This document shows positions 37,521 through 46,948 of a DNA stretch of 64,000 nt, piece after piece. The translations under genes and the position numbers were made by a program. The notes below the pieces were generated by a model. The model was not told where the DNA came from, made no database searches, and saw nothing but the letters and a program-made list of their open reading frames with translations. Position 1 is the stretch's first letter; each line of letters starts with the position of its first letter. The DNA comes from Thermococcus alcaliphilus (GTDB lineage Archaea > Methanobacteriota_B > Thermococci > Thermococcales > Thermococcaceae). The stretch is taken from the NCBI RefSeq assembly GCF_024054535.1, contig NZ_JAMXLV010000020.1:1-64000 (forward strand), in the 5' to 3' direction.

Positions 37521-37539
37521 TTTTCACTGGGAGTGAAAA
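37521..37539. promoter_or_regulatory. Glycolytic-motif-like palindrome upstream of gap
   Basis: TTTTCACTGGGAGTGAAAA has 8-bp arms around GGG. Its core TTTCAC-N5-GTGAAA keeps the spacing of the known motif TATCAC-N5-GTGATA bound by TrmBL1/Tgr, with one base changed per arm. It lies just upstream of the gap TATA region (about 37506-37519), the position where Tgr activates gluconeogenic genes. A terminator hairpin for the upstream hydrolase gene is the alternative reading. Confidence 0.55.
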
Positions 37540-37546
37540 AAAGAAA

Positions 37547-38407
37547 TCAGAGGTATTTCTCAAAAAACTGCAAAACCTTTCCCTTATACTCCTCAGGCAT
37601 AAGCTGAATCGTCCTTACGTGTGCCGCTTCAGTGATCCAAAGCTCAACATCTGGATTTATTTTCTTGTTCCTTTCGTAAAACTCTTTAATTTCTTCAACC
37701 TTGACTATTGGATCTTTTTTGCCCGCTATCAAAAGGAGGGGCTTCTTGACTCTGTCGGCATATCCTATTGGATTTACCTCCTTAGCACTGGTGATCATCT
37801 TTGATATGGGCTTCACAAAGTAGTAAAGCCATTCGGGCAGGTTTGCAAAGTATTTCAGGCTTCTGGCTCCTGTCTTGTCAAGATACATAGGAGGGCTGTC
37901 AGCAACGGCACAGCAGACTCTTTCATCTTCTGCAAGAGCCCTAATAGCCACCATAGCGCCCATGGAGTAGCCTATTAAACCAATGCGCTTGGCACTGCTG
38001 GGTTTCTCTTTTTTAAGCCAATTGATGGCGGAGATAAGGTCTATAAGCTCTCTGTCTCCTACGGTGGTGTATTTGCCTTCACTTTCTCCGTGGGCTCTAA
38101 AGTCGAAGGCCAGAACATTATAGCCGCTTTTTGCGAGGGTTTCTATCATTGGAATTATGTAAAAGCCCCACCTGCTTGAGGTGTAACCATGGAGGGGAAT
38201 TATAGTCTTTTCGCTTCCTCTATCTATCCACCATCCCTTGAGCTTGAGTCCATCGGAAGTAGGTATTGTTACCTCTTCGTACTCAATCCCAGCGTCCTTA
38301 GGCGTCCAGTTCTTGATCTCTCTGGGAGGAGTGACCATCTTATAAGCCACTACAAAGATAAAAGCAAAAAACAAAATCAAGGCAAGGAGAATTATTTCCA
38401 GGATCAT
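37547..38407 (-). CDS. Membrane-anchored alpha/beta hydrolase
   Basis: 286 residues: an N-terminal transmembrane anchor (IILLALILFFAFIFVVAYKM) and an alpha/beta hydrolase with oxyanion motif PLHGYTSSRWG, nucleophile elbow GYSMGAM (Ser near 147), acid in GKKDPIVK near 230 and His in EAAHVRT near 262. Substrate unknown; esters or peptides are typical. It overlaps the MFS gene upstream by 4 bases, so it is the last gene of the two-transporter operon. Confidence 0.85.
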   Translation of the reverse strand: MILEIILLALILFFAFIFVVAYKMVTPPREIKNWTPKDAGIEYEEVTIPTSDGLKLKGWWIDRGSEKTIIPLHGYTSSRWGFYIIPMIETLAKSGYNVLAFDFRAHGESEGKYTTVGDRELIDLISAINWLKKEKPSSAKRIGLIGYSMGAMVAIRALAEDERVCCAVADSPPMYLDKTGARSLKYFANLPEWLYYFVKPISKMITSAKEVNPIGYADRVKKPLLLIAGKKDPIVKVEEIKEFYERNKKINPDVELWITEAAHVRTIQLMPEEYKGKVLQFFEKYL

Positions 38408-39705
38408 TTCTTGCCCACCTCAAGTTTTTTCATGCTCCATATCATTGGCATTGCCACCAGCACCATGATAGCTCCTATGGGGAACAAAACCCTATAGTTT
38501 CCTCCCGCTAGATCAACGATAGCTCCACCTATTGTTCCAGCTAGCAGTACTGGCAAAGAGCGTGTTGCTTCGAAGAACCCATAATATCTTCCGGTGAAGG
38601 CCTCCTTCTCATACTGGGTCAGCAAATCTCCGATAACGGGATATGATGCCGCCATCAGTATTCCCCAACCAAGTCCAGCAAGTGCGAGTGCTATCACTAT
38701 TTGAGTTTGGGTTTTTATGAACCATCCCCACAGCTGGGGTAGGGCAAATACAATCCCACCCACTATGATGCTCAATCTCCTTCCGATTTTGTCGTAGATT
38801 AAGCCTCCGGGCAGAGCTCCAAGCAAGACAGTCACATTGAACAGTGCCATTAAATAAAGGCCGAGTGAAGTAACGGCTTTTACGTTTTCTTCACTTGCAC
38901 TTCCGTGGAGGATAAAAGCAAGTATCCCATAGAGGAATATCGCCACAAACTCAAAGCTCATCCACCAAAGAGTCTGGGCAGCATAGAATTTAAGGAAATC
39001 CCTGTTCGTAACGATGCTCTTGAGGTAGTTCACCAGGCTTTCATCTTCCATGATTTCAGGTGCCTTTGGCTCTCTAACTATGAAGTAAACGAACAAAGCA
39101 GCCCCTATGAGGAAGAGCGATGTTACAATGAAAGGTATCTTAAGGTAAGGGGTTTGAGCTAGAGCCTTTATGCTCTCACTTTCGCCCGTTTCTGCCACTG
39201 CTTTTGCTATCAAAAACCCGGCTAGTCCAAAAAGGAAGAGATTACCTGCCCATTCAAATAAGGTTATGACTCCACTGGCTTTTCCTCGCTCTCCACTCTC
39301 TATGGTGTCTGGCATTAAAGCTCTGAATTGAGCCGTGTAGATGTGCATGGAGAAGTAAAATACTGCCAATGTAAGCGCAAATCCTGCCAGAGGAACTCCA
39401 AGGGCATAGCTTGTATAGATCATTAACACCGCAATGCCAGCAAGAAGACCTCCTATCATTACAAATGGCCTTCTTCTCCCGTGTTTTGATCTGAGGGTAT
39501 CGCTATAATAACCAAGCAGAGGTGGAATTAGAATCCCAATGAATCCTTCGAGGGCTAATATCGTGCCTTTAATGAAGGCTGATTCTGTATAGCTGGAAAG
39601 TAAGGGGAAGGAGAGCCCCTTGTTTAATGCCCATCCCGTGCTTCTGCTGAAGCCCAACAGTGCTAATCCTATTACAACACCCCAGCTAAACTTTTTCCTC
39701 TCCAT
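38404..39705 (-). CDS. MFS transporter, GPH/SLC45-like (second of pair)
   Basis: 433 residues, about 12 membrane helices. The loop motif GYYSDTLRSKHGRRRPFVMIG after helix 2 and GGLIYDKIGRRLSIIVGG after helix 8 are those of sugar:cation symporters of the GPH/sucrose type. ATG 39705 follows GAGGTGATG; ATG 39711 is inside that site. It is paralogous to the transporter just upstream and begins about 10 bases after its stop. Confidence 0.82.
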   Translation of the reverse strand: MERKKFSWGVVIGLALLGFSRSTGWALNKGLSFPLLSSYTESAFIKGTILALEGFIGILIPPLLGYYSDTLRSKHGRRRPFVMIGGLLAGIAVLMIYTSYALGVPLAGFALTLAVFYFSMHIYTAQFRALMPDTIESGERGKASGVITLFEWAGNLFLFGLAGFLIAKAVAETGESESIKALAQTPYLKIPFIVTSLFLIGAALFVYFIVREPKAPEIMEDESLVNYLKSIVTNRDFLKFYAAQTLWWMSFEFVAIFLYGILAFILHGSASEENVKAVTSLGLYLMALFNVTVLLGALPGGLIYDKIGRRLSIIVGGIVFALPQLWGWFIKTQTQIVIALALAGLGWGILMAASYPVIGDLLTQYEKEAFTGRYYGFFEATRSLPVLLAGTIGGAIVDLAGGNYRVLFPIGAIMVLVAMPMIWSMKKLEVGKK

Positions 39706-39715
39706 TCTCATCACC

Positions 39716-41041
39716 TCAGTCCATATCTGGTATCAGCTCATAAACATCGCCAACTTTTCCTTTTATGTCTCCTCTTTTAACGAACTGAACCGTTATGGTG
39801 GCTAGTATGAAGAAAATTGCTGCAAAAGGCAGCAGAGTACTGTAACCAATGACATCTAAAAATGCACCTGCTAAAGGCGGAGCTACAAGGTTTGCCGCTT
39901 GGCTGAAGAAATAATATAACCCGGTGTAGCCCCCAAGCTTCTCTTCCGTAGTCATATCGACGACCATTGGGAGGGAGTTAACGTTTATCATCGCCCAGCC
40001 AATGCCGCCAAGGAAGAAGAGCACCATAAATTTAAGCACCACGGGGTCCGTAAGGGCGCTGCTTTTGGGTTTTGAAGCCTCTCCCAGAAGATAAGCCAAT
40101 ATCATCACAGCTGTTGTAAGCACTAAGCCCATGGTTATTGTTTTCTTTCTTCCTATCCTTCCTCCGATGAATCCAGCTGGAATTGCAAAGAGCATAAAGC
40201 TTAGGGAAACAACGCCCATCATGAACGCTCCAGTGCTTTCTTCAATCCCAAGATGGTATTTGGCATAACTCGTGAAGAACGTCTCTACTGAGTTAAAGGC
40301 AATGAACCATAGGAATATCGAGAGCAAAATGAATAGGAGGCTCTTTTCTTTACTTGCAAATACGTCCTTGAGGTTCTCTTTGAGTTCGCCAAAGCTTTTC
40401 TTTGAGGTCTCTTTTATAAGCTTCTTGAGGTCTATTCTCTCTCCCGGAACGCGGTATTCTTCTGGTTCCGGTACAAAGAAGACCACAAGGAGGTTGGCAA
40501 TGAGCATTATTGCCGCTCCTGCAAAGAACGGGTAGGCGTAGTTTATGTCATAGAGAAGCTTCCCCCCAAAGTAAGCCAAAAGCGCTCCAATACCTCCCAT
40601 AAAGTTTATGATTCCATTTGCTTGGCTTCTCTTTTCACTTGGAGTTATGTCTGGCATGAAGGCTATTACCGGAGAACGGAACAATGCCATGAAGAAGTTC
40701 ATGAAGACTATCGTACCCATGAAGAGCGCAAGGTTCTCATATCTCCTTGCTACCGGAATAAGTGCAAAGAGCAACGCTGCTGAAGGAGCCCCAAGTAGGA
40801 TGTAGGGCTTTCTTCTGCCGATCCTTGTTCTTGTTTTATCGCTCAAAGCACCGAGGAAAGGCAACAGCAGCACCGCAAAGAGGTTATCGATGGTCATGAC
40901 GAAACCAGTAACAGTCCTGCTCATCCTAAAGGTGTCTTGAAGGAAGATCGGGATGTATGCATTGTACAGAGACCATATTATACTTATTCCAAAGAACCCA
41001 AATCCGAGCAAGAAAATACGTTTATAGTTGAACTCGACCAT
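39716..41041 (-). CDS. MFS transporter, GPH/SLC45-like (first of pair)
   Basis: 441 residues with about 12 helices; family loops GALSDKTRTRIGRRKPYILLG and GGRIGRKKTITMGL. Probably takes up an oligosaccharide or glycoside by cation symport; substrate not readable. GGGGGGTGAT precedes ATG 41041. Divergent from parA across a gap that holds heptad repeats. Confidence 0.82.
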   Translation of the reverse strand: MVEFNYKRIFLLGFGFFGISIIWSLYNAYIPIFLQDTFRMSRTVTGFVMTIDNLFAVLLLPFLGALSDKTRTRIGRRKPYILLGAPSAALLFALIPVARRYENLALFMGTIVFMNFFMALFRSPVIAFMPDITPSEKRSQANGIINFMGGIGALLAYFGGKLLYDINYAYPFFAGAAIMLIANLLVVFFVPEPEEYRVPGERIDLKKLIKETSKKSFGELKENLKDVFASKEKSLLFILLSIFLWFIAFNSVETFFTSYAKYHLGIEESTGAFMMGVVSLSFMLFAIPAGFIGGRIGRKKTITMGLVLTTAVMILAYLLGEASKPKSSALTDPVVLKFMVLFFLGGIGWAMINVNSLPMVVDMTTEEKLGGYTGLYYFFSQAANLVAPPLAGAFLDVIGYSTLLPFAAIFFILATITVQFVKRGDIKGKVGDVYELIPDMD

Positions 41042-41114
41042 TTAATCACCCCCCTTAGTACATCAGCGCATTGATGCTGTACGTTAAGGAAGGTTATTAT
41101 TCTTTCGGTTCATC

Positions 41115-41172
41115 TAACTTATAAGTTATAACTTATATCTTATAACTGCCAAGATTTATAACTTCTAAGCTC
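41115..41172. repeat. Heptad repeat array upstream of parA (five in phase plus two)
   Basis: TAACTTA, TAAGTTA, TAACTTA, TATCTTA, TAACTGC run without gaps from 41115 to 41149; TAACTTC and TAAGCTC follow off-phase at 41159-41172. The array covers the probable parA promoter (TATA-like TTTATAAC near 41155-41162) and ends 13 bases before the parA ATG. It is the longest such array in the window. Position suggests both autoregulation and a partition site. Confidence 0.78.
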
Positions 41173-41184
41173 GTAGATAAAGGC

Positions 41185-41934
41185 ATGCCGGTGATAAGTA
41201 TTGCAAATCAAAAAGGTGGAGTAGGAAAGAGCACCACTGCAATAAACCTTTCAGCTGCATTGGCACTCAAAGGAAAAAGAGTTCTTCTCGTTGATATGGA
41301 TCCCCAAGGAGCAACGACAGTCGGACTTGGGTTTAGAGATGCTACTCCAACTATCTACAACGTGATCTTAGACGAAGTGGATACTGAAGATGCAATAATC
41401 CCCACTGAAATAGAAGGGCTTGAGCTGATCCCAAGCAACATTGCACTAAGCGGTGCTGAAATTGAGCTCAGCAGCCAAATAGGGAGGGAGTACATCCTAA
41501 GAAACAAACTTGCTAAAATTAAGGATGATTACGACTACGTCATAATAGACACTCCTCCCTCTCTCGGCATTTTAACGATGAATTCCCTTGTCGCCAGCGA
41601 TGAAGTGATAATACCGATTCAGGCAGAATACTATGCTCTAGAGGGAATCGGTCTCCTGCTAAAGGCGATAAAACTTGTTAGGGAAAGATTGGGTATTCCC
41701 CTCGAGATTAGAGGGTTCTTAATCACTATGTTCGATAAAAGAACCAATTTATCCAAGGAAGTCAGGGAAGAGGTAAAGAGAATATTTGGAGAAAAGGTGT
41801 TCAGAACTATGATCCCAAGAAACGTAAAGCTGGCTGAAGCGCCTTCCCATGGAAAGCCAATTTTTCTATATGCACCGGACAGCAGAGGTGCTAAGGCATA
41901 TATGAAGCTTGCCGAGGAGGTTGATGGTGTATGA
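41185..41934 (+). CDS. parA: ParA/Soj-type partition ATPase (SegA-like)
   Basis: 249-residue Walker ATPase of the ParA/MinD superfamily. Deviant Walker A KGGVGKSTTAINLSAALA at residue 9, VDMDPQGATTVGLG, Walker B YVIIDTPPSLGILTMNSL, and the ParA-type end RNVKLAEAPSHGKPIFLYAP. There is no N-terminal DNA-binding extension, so it is of the short type that binds DNA non-specifically as a dimer. Its stop overlaps the next gene by 4 bases, forming a classic ATPase-plus-partner operon. Confidence 0.93.
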   Translation: MPVISIANQKGGVGKSTTAINLSAALALKGKRVLLVDMDPQGATTVGLGFRDATPTIYNVILDEVDTEDAIIPTEIEGLELIPSNIALSGAEIELSSQIGREYILRNKLAKIKDDYDYVIIDTPPSLGILTMNSLVASDEVIIPIQAEYYALEGIGLLLKAIKLVRERLGIPLEIRGFLITMFDKRTNLSKEVREEVKRIFGEKVFRTMIPRNVKLAEAPSHGKPIFLYAPDSRGAKAYMKLAEEVDGV

Positions 41935-42239
41935 AGAAGAAAAAAGCCCTTGGGAGGGGACTGGAAGCAATAATCTCCGAGCCGATGCCCAAGTTAGAAA
42001 GCCCCCAAAAGGAGGAGATAAATGGAGAAGCACTCGAAAGAAGCTTGCAGGAGGCTTTAAAAAATCCAAGGATTACCTTGTGGTCTCCCGAAGCTGCGGC
42101 AGTGCTTAGATATCTGAGGAAAACTATTCCCGAATTCAGCATCTCAAACGAAGCAAGCAAGCTTTTGGAAAAAGCAATAAGAGAAAAGTACCCAGAGATA
42201 TGGAGTGTAGTTGAAAAGAGATTGAAAGAGCTTGAATAG
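41931..42239 (+). CDS. ParA partner: ParB-like tail plus ribbon-helix-helix-like domain
   Basis: 102 residues. The N-terminus (MKKKKALGRGLEAIISEP) matches the LGRGLxALI tail by which bacterial ParB stimulates ParA ATPase. The ParB CTPase and helix-turn-helix domains are absent. Instead the C-terminal half has a strand-helix-helix layout (RITLWS, PEAAAVLRYLRKTIPE, ISNEASKLLEKAIREKY), which resembles ribbon-helix-helix proteins such as archaeal SegB. Overlap with parA (ATGA) implies coupled translation. I infer a site-specific DNA adaptor for ParA. The RHH reading needs structure prediction. Confidence 0.75.
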   Translation: MKKKKALGRGLEAIISEPMPKLESPQKEEINGEALERSLQEALKNPRITLWSPEAAAVLRYLRKTIPEFSISNEASKLLEKAIREKYPEIWSVVEKRLKELE

Positions 42240-42249
42240 CTCTTCCTTC

Positions 42250-42270
42250 TAACTTTTAAGTTGTAAGTGA
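42250..42270. repeat. Three heptad repeats downstream of the parA operon
   Basis: TAACTTT, TAAGTTG, TAAGTGA in phase, beginning 11 bases after the partner gene stop and ending just before the glycerophosphodiesterase start. Shares the 16-base TTCTAACTTTTAAGTT (42247-42262) exactly with the 6.5-kb array. Confidence 0.68.
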
Positions 42271-42275
42271 GAACT

Positions 42276-42977
42276 ATGATAATAGCCCACAGAGGTCTTG
42301 GAGAACCTGAGAACAGCATGCTTTCTTTTAAAAGGGCTGTTAAGAGAGGATTTGGGATAGAGTTCGATGTTTGGAAGACTGCAGATGGGGAGCTCATAAG
42401 CCTACATGATCCAGAGATAATCATTGATGGGGAGAAGCACTCCGTAAAGGAACTCACTTTTAAAGAACTCAAAGCACTTGCACCTTTGGGAGCTCGTATA
42501 GCGAGGGTAGAAGAGCTATTCAGAAAATTCCCCAATGCCCTCTTCAATGTAGATGTAAAGGATGCAGAGGTAGTTGAAGATTTACCAGAGCTTATTCGCA
42601 ATTACGAAGTTGAAAAAGCGATAGTATCAACAACAGATGTCGAGATACTCAAAGCTTTGAGGGCTCGTGATAAGGGGCTAAAGTTGGCTTTTTCTATAAT
42701 AGAGCGAAGCAGCGTTCCAAAAGTGCCCCTCCTAAAACGACGTCTTGAGATATTTGCTCTCCATGTCCCCATAGATGGAATATCTTATGTGGGCTTTGCA
42801 AACTTCAGGACTCTTTTAAAATGGGTCAGGAGTATGGGAATAAAGATCGGTTTCTGGAGCTATGAAGCGGATGAACTAAGATACCTCCCTTTGCTGATTG
42901 ATTTAGGAGATTATTTCATCTCCAACAATCCAGTAGAAGTTAGAACCCTTTTAGCTCGTCTGAAGAAAAGTTTTTAA
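42276..42977 (+). CDS. Glycerophosphodiester phosphodiesterase (first of pair)
   Basis: GDPD-family enzyme, 233 residues, releasing glycerol-3-phosphate from glycerophosphodiesters. Catalytic elements: AHRGLGEPENS (His and Arg), EFDVWKTADGELISLHDPE (metal Glu/Asp and second His). ATG 42276 gives a start at the first strand (MIIAHRG). Followed 35 bases later by a paralogue. Likely intracellular, as no signal peptide is seen. Confidence 0.9.
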   Translation: MIIAHRGLGEPENSMLSFKRAVKRGFGIEFDVWKTADGELISLHDPEIIIDGEKHSVKELTFKELKALAPLGARIARVEELFRKFPNALFNVDVKDAEVVEDLPELIRNYEVEKAIVSTTDVEILKALRARDKGLKLAFSIIERSSVPKVPLLKRRLEIFALHVPIDGISYVGFANFRTLLKWVRSMGIKIGFWSYEADELRYLPLLIDLGDYFISNNPVEVRTLLARLKKSF

Positions 42978-43012
42978 CTCCTGTTAGATTACCTCCGGTT
43001 TGGCGATAAGAC

Positions 43013-43768
43013 ATGTCCCACTGGGAAACCGAGAAAATATTGGTTATTGGGCATAGGGGAGGAATAGGTAAGTACCCAGAAAACAGCCTACTTGCGTTTG
43101 TTGAAGCAATAAAAGCTGGAGCTGATGGAGTAGAACTCGATGTTTGGTTAACCAAAGACGGCAGAGTTATAGTCATGCATGACGAGAGCATAGATAGAAC
43201 ATCAAATCTAAGGGGGAAGCAGAAGGAAATGACGTTAGATGAGCTCAAGAAGGCAGACCTTGGAATGGGACAAAAAATACCAACTCTTGAGGAAGTTTTT
43301 GAAGCTTTGCCAAAAGATTCACTGATTAACGTTGAGATAAAGGATATAGAAGTCGTGGAAAAAGTGCTTGAGATAGTGGATACGTTCAATGCCGTGGAGA
43401 GAACCATGATCTCCTCTTTCAACATAGATGCACTGAGGAAAACAAGGGAGGTAAACAGAGATATAGCCTTAGGGCTCCTTGTGGAAGAGGAGAGTGTAGT
43501 CCCTCTAATTCCAAAGCTTAAAGATGAGCTTTCCCTTTACTCGGTCAATGTTCCCATAGATGGCATACCCGTAATTGGCTTTGAGAGGTTTAAACAGGCA
43601 TTAGTATGGGTTAAAAGCTTAGGTCTTAGGATAGCCCTATGGCCTGCAAATGAGAGAATATACTACGAAAACGACAATCTTGCAAAACTTAAGGGACTTT
43701 TTGATATCGTAATCACAGACGATCCTGAAAAGATGATAGAGTACCTCAAGAAACTTGGGCTGAGGTAG
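43013..43768 (+). CDS. Glycerophosphodiester phosphodiesterase (second of pair)
   Basis: 251 residues. Same catalytic pattern: [36 protein letters not shown], then INVEIKD. It shares the whole fold with the preceding gene, including the [15 protein letters not shown] / HVPIDGISYVGFANF region, so the two arose by tandem duplication. The tandem copies suggest different diester substrates. Glycerol kinase follows 48 bases later. Confidence 0.9.
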   Translation: MSHWETEKILVIGHRGGIGKYPENSLLAFVEAIKAGADGVELDVWLTKDGRVIVMHDESIDRTSNLRGKQKEMTLDELKKADLGMGQKIPTLEEVFEALPKDSLINVEIKDIEVVEKVLEIVDTFNAVERTMISSFNIDALRKTREVNRDIALGLLVEEESVVPLIPKLKDELSLYSVNVPIDGIPVIGFERFKQALVWVKSLGLRIALWPANERIYYENDNLAKLKGLFDIVITDDPEKMIEYLKKLGLR

Positions 43769-43816
43769 CGCCAAACTTAAATATATCAAAACTCTATCTC
43801 TTTTCTTGGTGGGAAA

Positions 43817-45301
43817 ATGGAGAAGTTCGTTCTTGCGTTAGATGAAGGCACTACTTCGGCAAGGGCTATTGTTTTCGATAGAGAAAGCAACATTCTTGGC
43901 GTTGGCCAGTACGAGTTCCCCCAGCACTACCCGAAGCCGGGATGGGTCGAGCACAATCCGGAAGAGATATGGGATGCCCAGCTTAGGGCCATAAAGACCG
44001 CCTTGGAGAGGGCAAAAATCGAGCCAAACCAGATAGCGGCAATAGGTGTAACCAATCAGCGCGAAACAACGCTCGTTTGGGATAAAGAAGGAAAGCCTCT
44101 CTACAACGCGATAGTCTGGCAGTGCAGGAGAACCGCTGAAATGGTCGAGGAAATCAAGAGGGAGTACGGAGAGATAATAAAAGAAAAGACCGGTCTCGTG
44201 CCTGATGCATATTTCTCCGCTTCAAAGCTCAAGTGGCTCCTCGACAACGTTCCAAGTTTGAGAGAGAAAGCCGAGAAGGGTGAGGTTAAGTTCGGAACCG
44301 TTGATACTTTTCTCATCTACCGCCTCACAGGTGAGCATGTGACGGATTATTCCAACGCCTCAAGGACGATGCTTTTCAACATCAAAAAGCTCAAATGGGA
44401 TGAGGAACTCCTTGAGCTCTTTGACATCCCGGAAAGCGTTCTCCCAGAGGTTAGAGAGTCAAGCGAAATTTACGGCTACACTAAAAAAGAACTCTTCGGT
44501 GCTGAGATTCCCGTAAGTGGAGATGCCGGAGATCAGCAAGCCGCTTTATTTGGTCAGGCTGCCTTTGAAGCCGGAATGGTCAAGGCAACATATGGAACGG
44601 GCAATTTCATACTTGTAAACACTGGAAAAATGCTACTCTACTCGGACAATCTACTCACAACTGTTGCTTGGGGTCTCAATGGAAAGGTGAGCTACGCTCT
44701 TGAGGGTAGCATCTTTGTGACGGGAGCAGCGGTACAGTGGCTTAGGGACGGGATAAGGATAATCAACCATGCTTCCGAGACAGAAGAGCTGGCAACGAAG
44801 CTTGAGAGCAACGAGGGGGTTTACTTTGTCCCGGCCTTTGTTGGTCTTGGAGCGCCTTATTGGGATCAGTTTGCAAGGGGTGTAATAATAGGCATAACTC
44901 GTGGTACCGGGAGAGAACACTTAGCGAGAGCTACTCTTGAAGCTATTGCTTATCTTACGAGAGACGTTATCGAGGAGATGGAAAAGCTTGTCCAGATTAA
45001 AGAGCTTCGTGTTGACGGAGGAGCTACATCCAACAACTTTCTCATGCAGTTCCAAGCAGATATTCTCAATAAAAATGTCATAAGGCCGGTAGTAAAGGAG
45101 ACCACCGCACTAGGAGCAGCATACCTCGCCGGCTTGGCAGTTGATTATTGGGAAGACCTTGAGGAGATAAAGGAACTCTGGAAGGCTGAAAAAGTCTTTG
45201 AGCCAAAGATGGATGAAGAAACAAGGGAAAAACTCTACAGGGGCTGGAAAGAGGCAGTGAAGAGGGCACTTGGATGGGCAAGGATTGTTGAAACTCAGTA
45301 A
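43817..45301 (+). CDS. glpK: Glycerol kinase
   Basis: FGGY-family kinase making glycerol-3-phosphate from glycerol and ATP. 494 residues; [16 protein letters not shown] at the N-terminus, [14 protein letters not shown], the family line [23 protein letters not shown] and [22 protein letters not shown]-like ACTTAAATATA (43774-43784) and GGTGGG before the ATG suggest it has its own promoter. Highly typical sequence. Confidence 0.96.
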   Translation: MEKFVLALDEGTTSARAIVFDRESNILGVGQYEFPQHYPKPGWVEHNPEEIWDAQLRAIKTALERAKIEPNQIAAIGVTNQRETTLVWDKEGKPLYNAIVWQCRRTAEMVEEIKREYGEIIKEKTGLVPDAYFSASKLKWLLDNVPSLREKAEKGEVKFGTVDTFLIYRLTGEHVTDYSNASRTMLFNIKKLKWDEELLELFDIPESVLPEVRESSEIYGYTKKELFGAEIPVSGDAGDQQAALFGQAAFEAGMVKATYGTGNFILVNTGKMLLYSDNLLTTVAWGLNGKVSYALEGSIFVTGAAVQWLRDGIRIINHASETEELATKLESNEGVYFVPAFVGLGAPYWDQFARGVIIGITRGTGREHLARATLEAIAYLTRDVIEEMEKLVQIKELRVDGGATSNNFLMQFQADILNKNVIRPVVKETTALGAAYLAGLAVDYWEDLEEIKELWKAEKVFEPKMDEETREKLYRGWKEAVKRALGWARIVETQ

Positions 45302-45457
45302 GCTATTCATCACAAATGTCCACTAATTCAATGTTCATCCATGTTCTCTCTTTTTATGTCCAAAGCTGTTCTTTCCTTTTCGTTGAGTTGGACTAAAGCT
45401 CAGAGAAAGCTTTAAAATGGTGAAAGTCTTATCCTAAGCTAAATTGGGGGATGAAGT

Positions 45458-46948
45458 ATGAAGACCAGAGTTGCCATAATAGGTGCCGGAATAAGTGGTG
45501 CGAGCATAGCACGTGTTTTGAGTAAATACGAAAATCTGGAAGTTCATCTGATTGAGAAGAACGCCGACGTAGGATGGGGCGTGAGCAAAGCAAACACCGC
45601 TTTGATACACGGCGGCTACGATGATGACCCAGAGAAATATCCCGTGAGGGCAAAGCTTTGCATAAAGGGTAACCGCCTCTGGCATGAGTGGGTAAAAGAA
45701 CTTGAGATTCCTCACATCTGGAATGGTGCGCTGATAGTTGCCCTAAGGGATGAAGACTTCAAGGAACTTGAGGAGCTCTTAGAGAGGGGGAGAAAAAACG
45801 GAGTTCCCGAGATGAGAATTGTAGACAAAGAAGAGCTTTTCCATCTGGAACCTAACCTGAATCCAGAGGCTCTTGGTGGGCTTTGGGTCCCTATAGTTGG
45901 TCAGATAGGCCCAATCCCAGCGGTTATTGCAATAGTAGAGAATGCCGTGGCAAATGGAGTGAAGCTTCACCTGGAAACAGAGGTTAGAGGGATAAAAGTT
46001 GAAGGAGGAGAAGTGAAAGGAGTTGAAACTAACAACGGCTTCATTGAAGCGGATATAATCATAAATGCCGCAGGGCTGTATGCGGATGAAATCTCCAGAA
46101 TGGTAGGAGTAGAGGACTTTGAGATTCACCCAAGAAAAGGCGAATACTGGATTTTTGATGACGATATACCCGGCCCAAGAAGGGTTCTCTTCCCTACACC
46201 AACGCCAAAGAGCAAGGGTGTAGTTGTTACCACGGAGATAAGCGGCCATCTGATGATAGGACCGAATGCTCAAGATTTACCAAAGGAAGAGAAGGAAAAT
46301 CTAGCAACAACTAGGGAGGGACTCGAAGAGGTCTGGAAGAAAGCTAAGGAGCTCTGGCCCAACTTACCTCCAAGAAGCAAGGTAATAAGGACATTTGCCG
46401 GATTGAGGCCTGAACCTACAGGAGGGGACTTCATCATAAGGGCGGAAAAGGAAGTTTGGGGATTTATCAACGTTGCTGGCATCCGCTCTCCAGGCTTAAC
46501 AAGTGCCCCTGCCATAGCATATGAGGTCAGGGATATAATAAAGCGCGATCTCGGGATAAAGTTAGTTGAAAAGAAAAAGTGGAACCCCTACCGCAAAGAC
46601 ATAACGCACTTCTTCATGCTTTCCAAGGAAAAAGCAAATGAGCTCGTGAAGCAAAATCCATCTTATGGAAAGATCGTATGCAAGTGCAACCACGTGAGTG
46701 AAGGGGACATTCTGGAGGCTATTGAAAGAATGAAACTTATAGGCGTCAAAACTCCCAGCATCGACTCAATCAAAGTAAGAACAAAAGCCACAAGCGGGAC
46801 ATGTCAGGGAAGCTTCTGCAGGGTAAGAATAGCCAGAATACTAGCTAGAGAATATGGAGTAGACCTTTGGAACGTGACCCTCAAAGGAAAGGGAAGCGAG
46901 ATTGGTATCGGAGATGTAAAGGTTCTCCTCAGGGGTGATGTAGAGTGA
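45458..46948 (+). CDS. FAD-dependent glycerol-3-phosphate dehydrogenase GlpA-like, with BFD-type iron-sulfur domain
   Basis: 496 residues. FAD motif VAIIGAGISGASIARVLSKY, DAO-family core with NTALIHGGYDDDPEKYPVR, and C-terminal GFINVAGIRSPGLTSAPA. The last 100 residues carry a [2Fe-2S] BFD-like domain: CKCN near 405 and CQGSFC near 450. This matches GlpA of anaerobic G3P dehydrogenases. Oxidises G3P to dihydroxyacetone phosphate in partnership with the next two genes. GGGGATGA precedes the start; a TATA-like CTTTAAAAT lies near 45408. Confidence 0.9.
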   Translation: MKTRVAIIGAGISGASIARVLSKYENLEVHLIEKNADVGWGVSKANTALIHGGYDDDPEKYPVRAKLCIKGNRLWHEWVKELEIPHIWNGALIVALRDEDFKELEELLERGRKNGVPEMRIVDKEELFHLEPNLNPEALGGLWVPIVGQIGPIPAVIAIVENAVANGVKLHLETEVRGIKVEGGEVKGVETNNGFIEADIIINAAGLYADEISRMVGVEDFEIHPRKGEYWIFDDDIPGPRRVLFPTPTPKSKGVVVTTEISGHLMIGPNAQDLPKEEKENLATTREGLEEVWKKAKELWPNLPPRSKVIRTFAGLRPEPTGGDFIIRAEKEVWGFINVAGIRSPGLTSAPAIAYEVRDIIKRDLGIKLVEKKKWNPYRKDITHFFMLSKEKANELVKQNPSYGKIVCKCNHVSEGDILEAIERMKLIGVKTPSIDSIKVRTKATSGTCQGSFCRVRIARILAREYGVDLWNVTLKGKGSEIGIGDVKVLLRGDVE

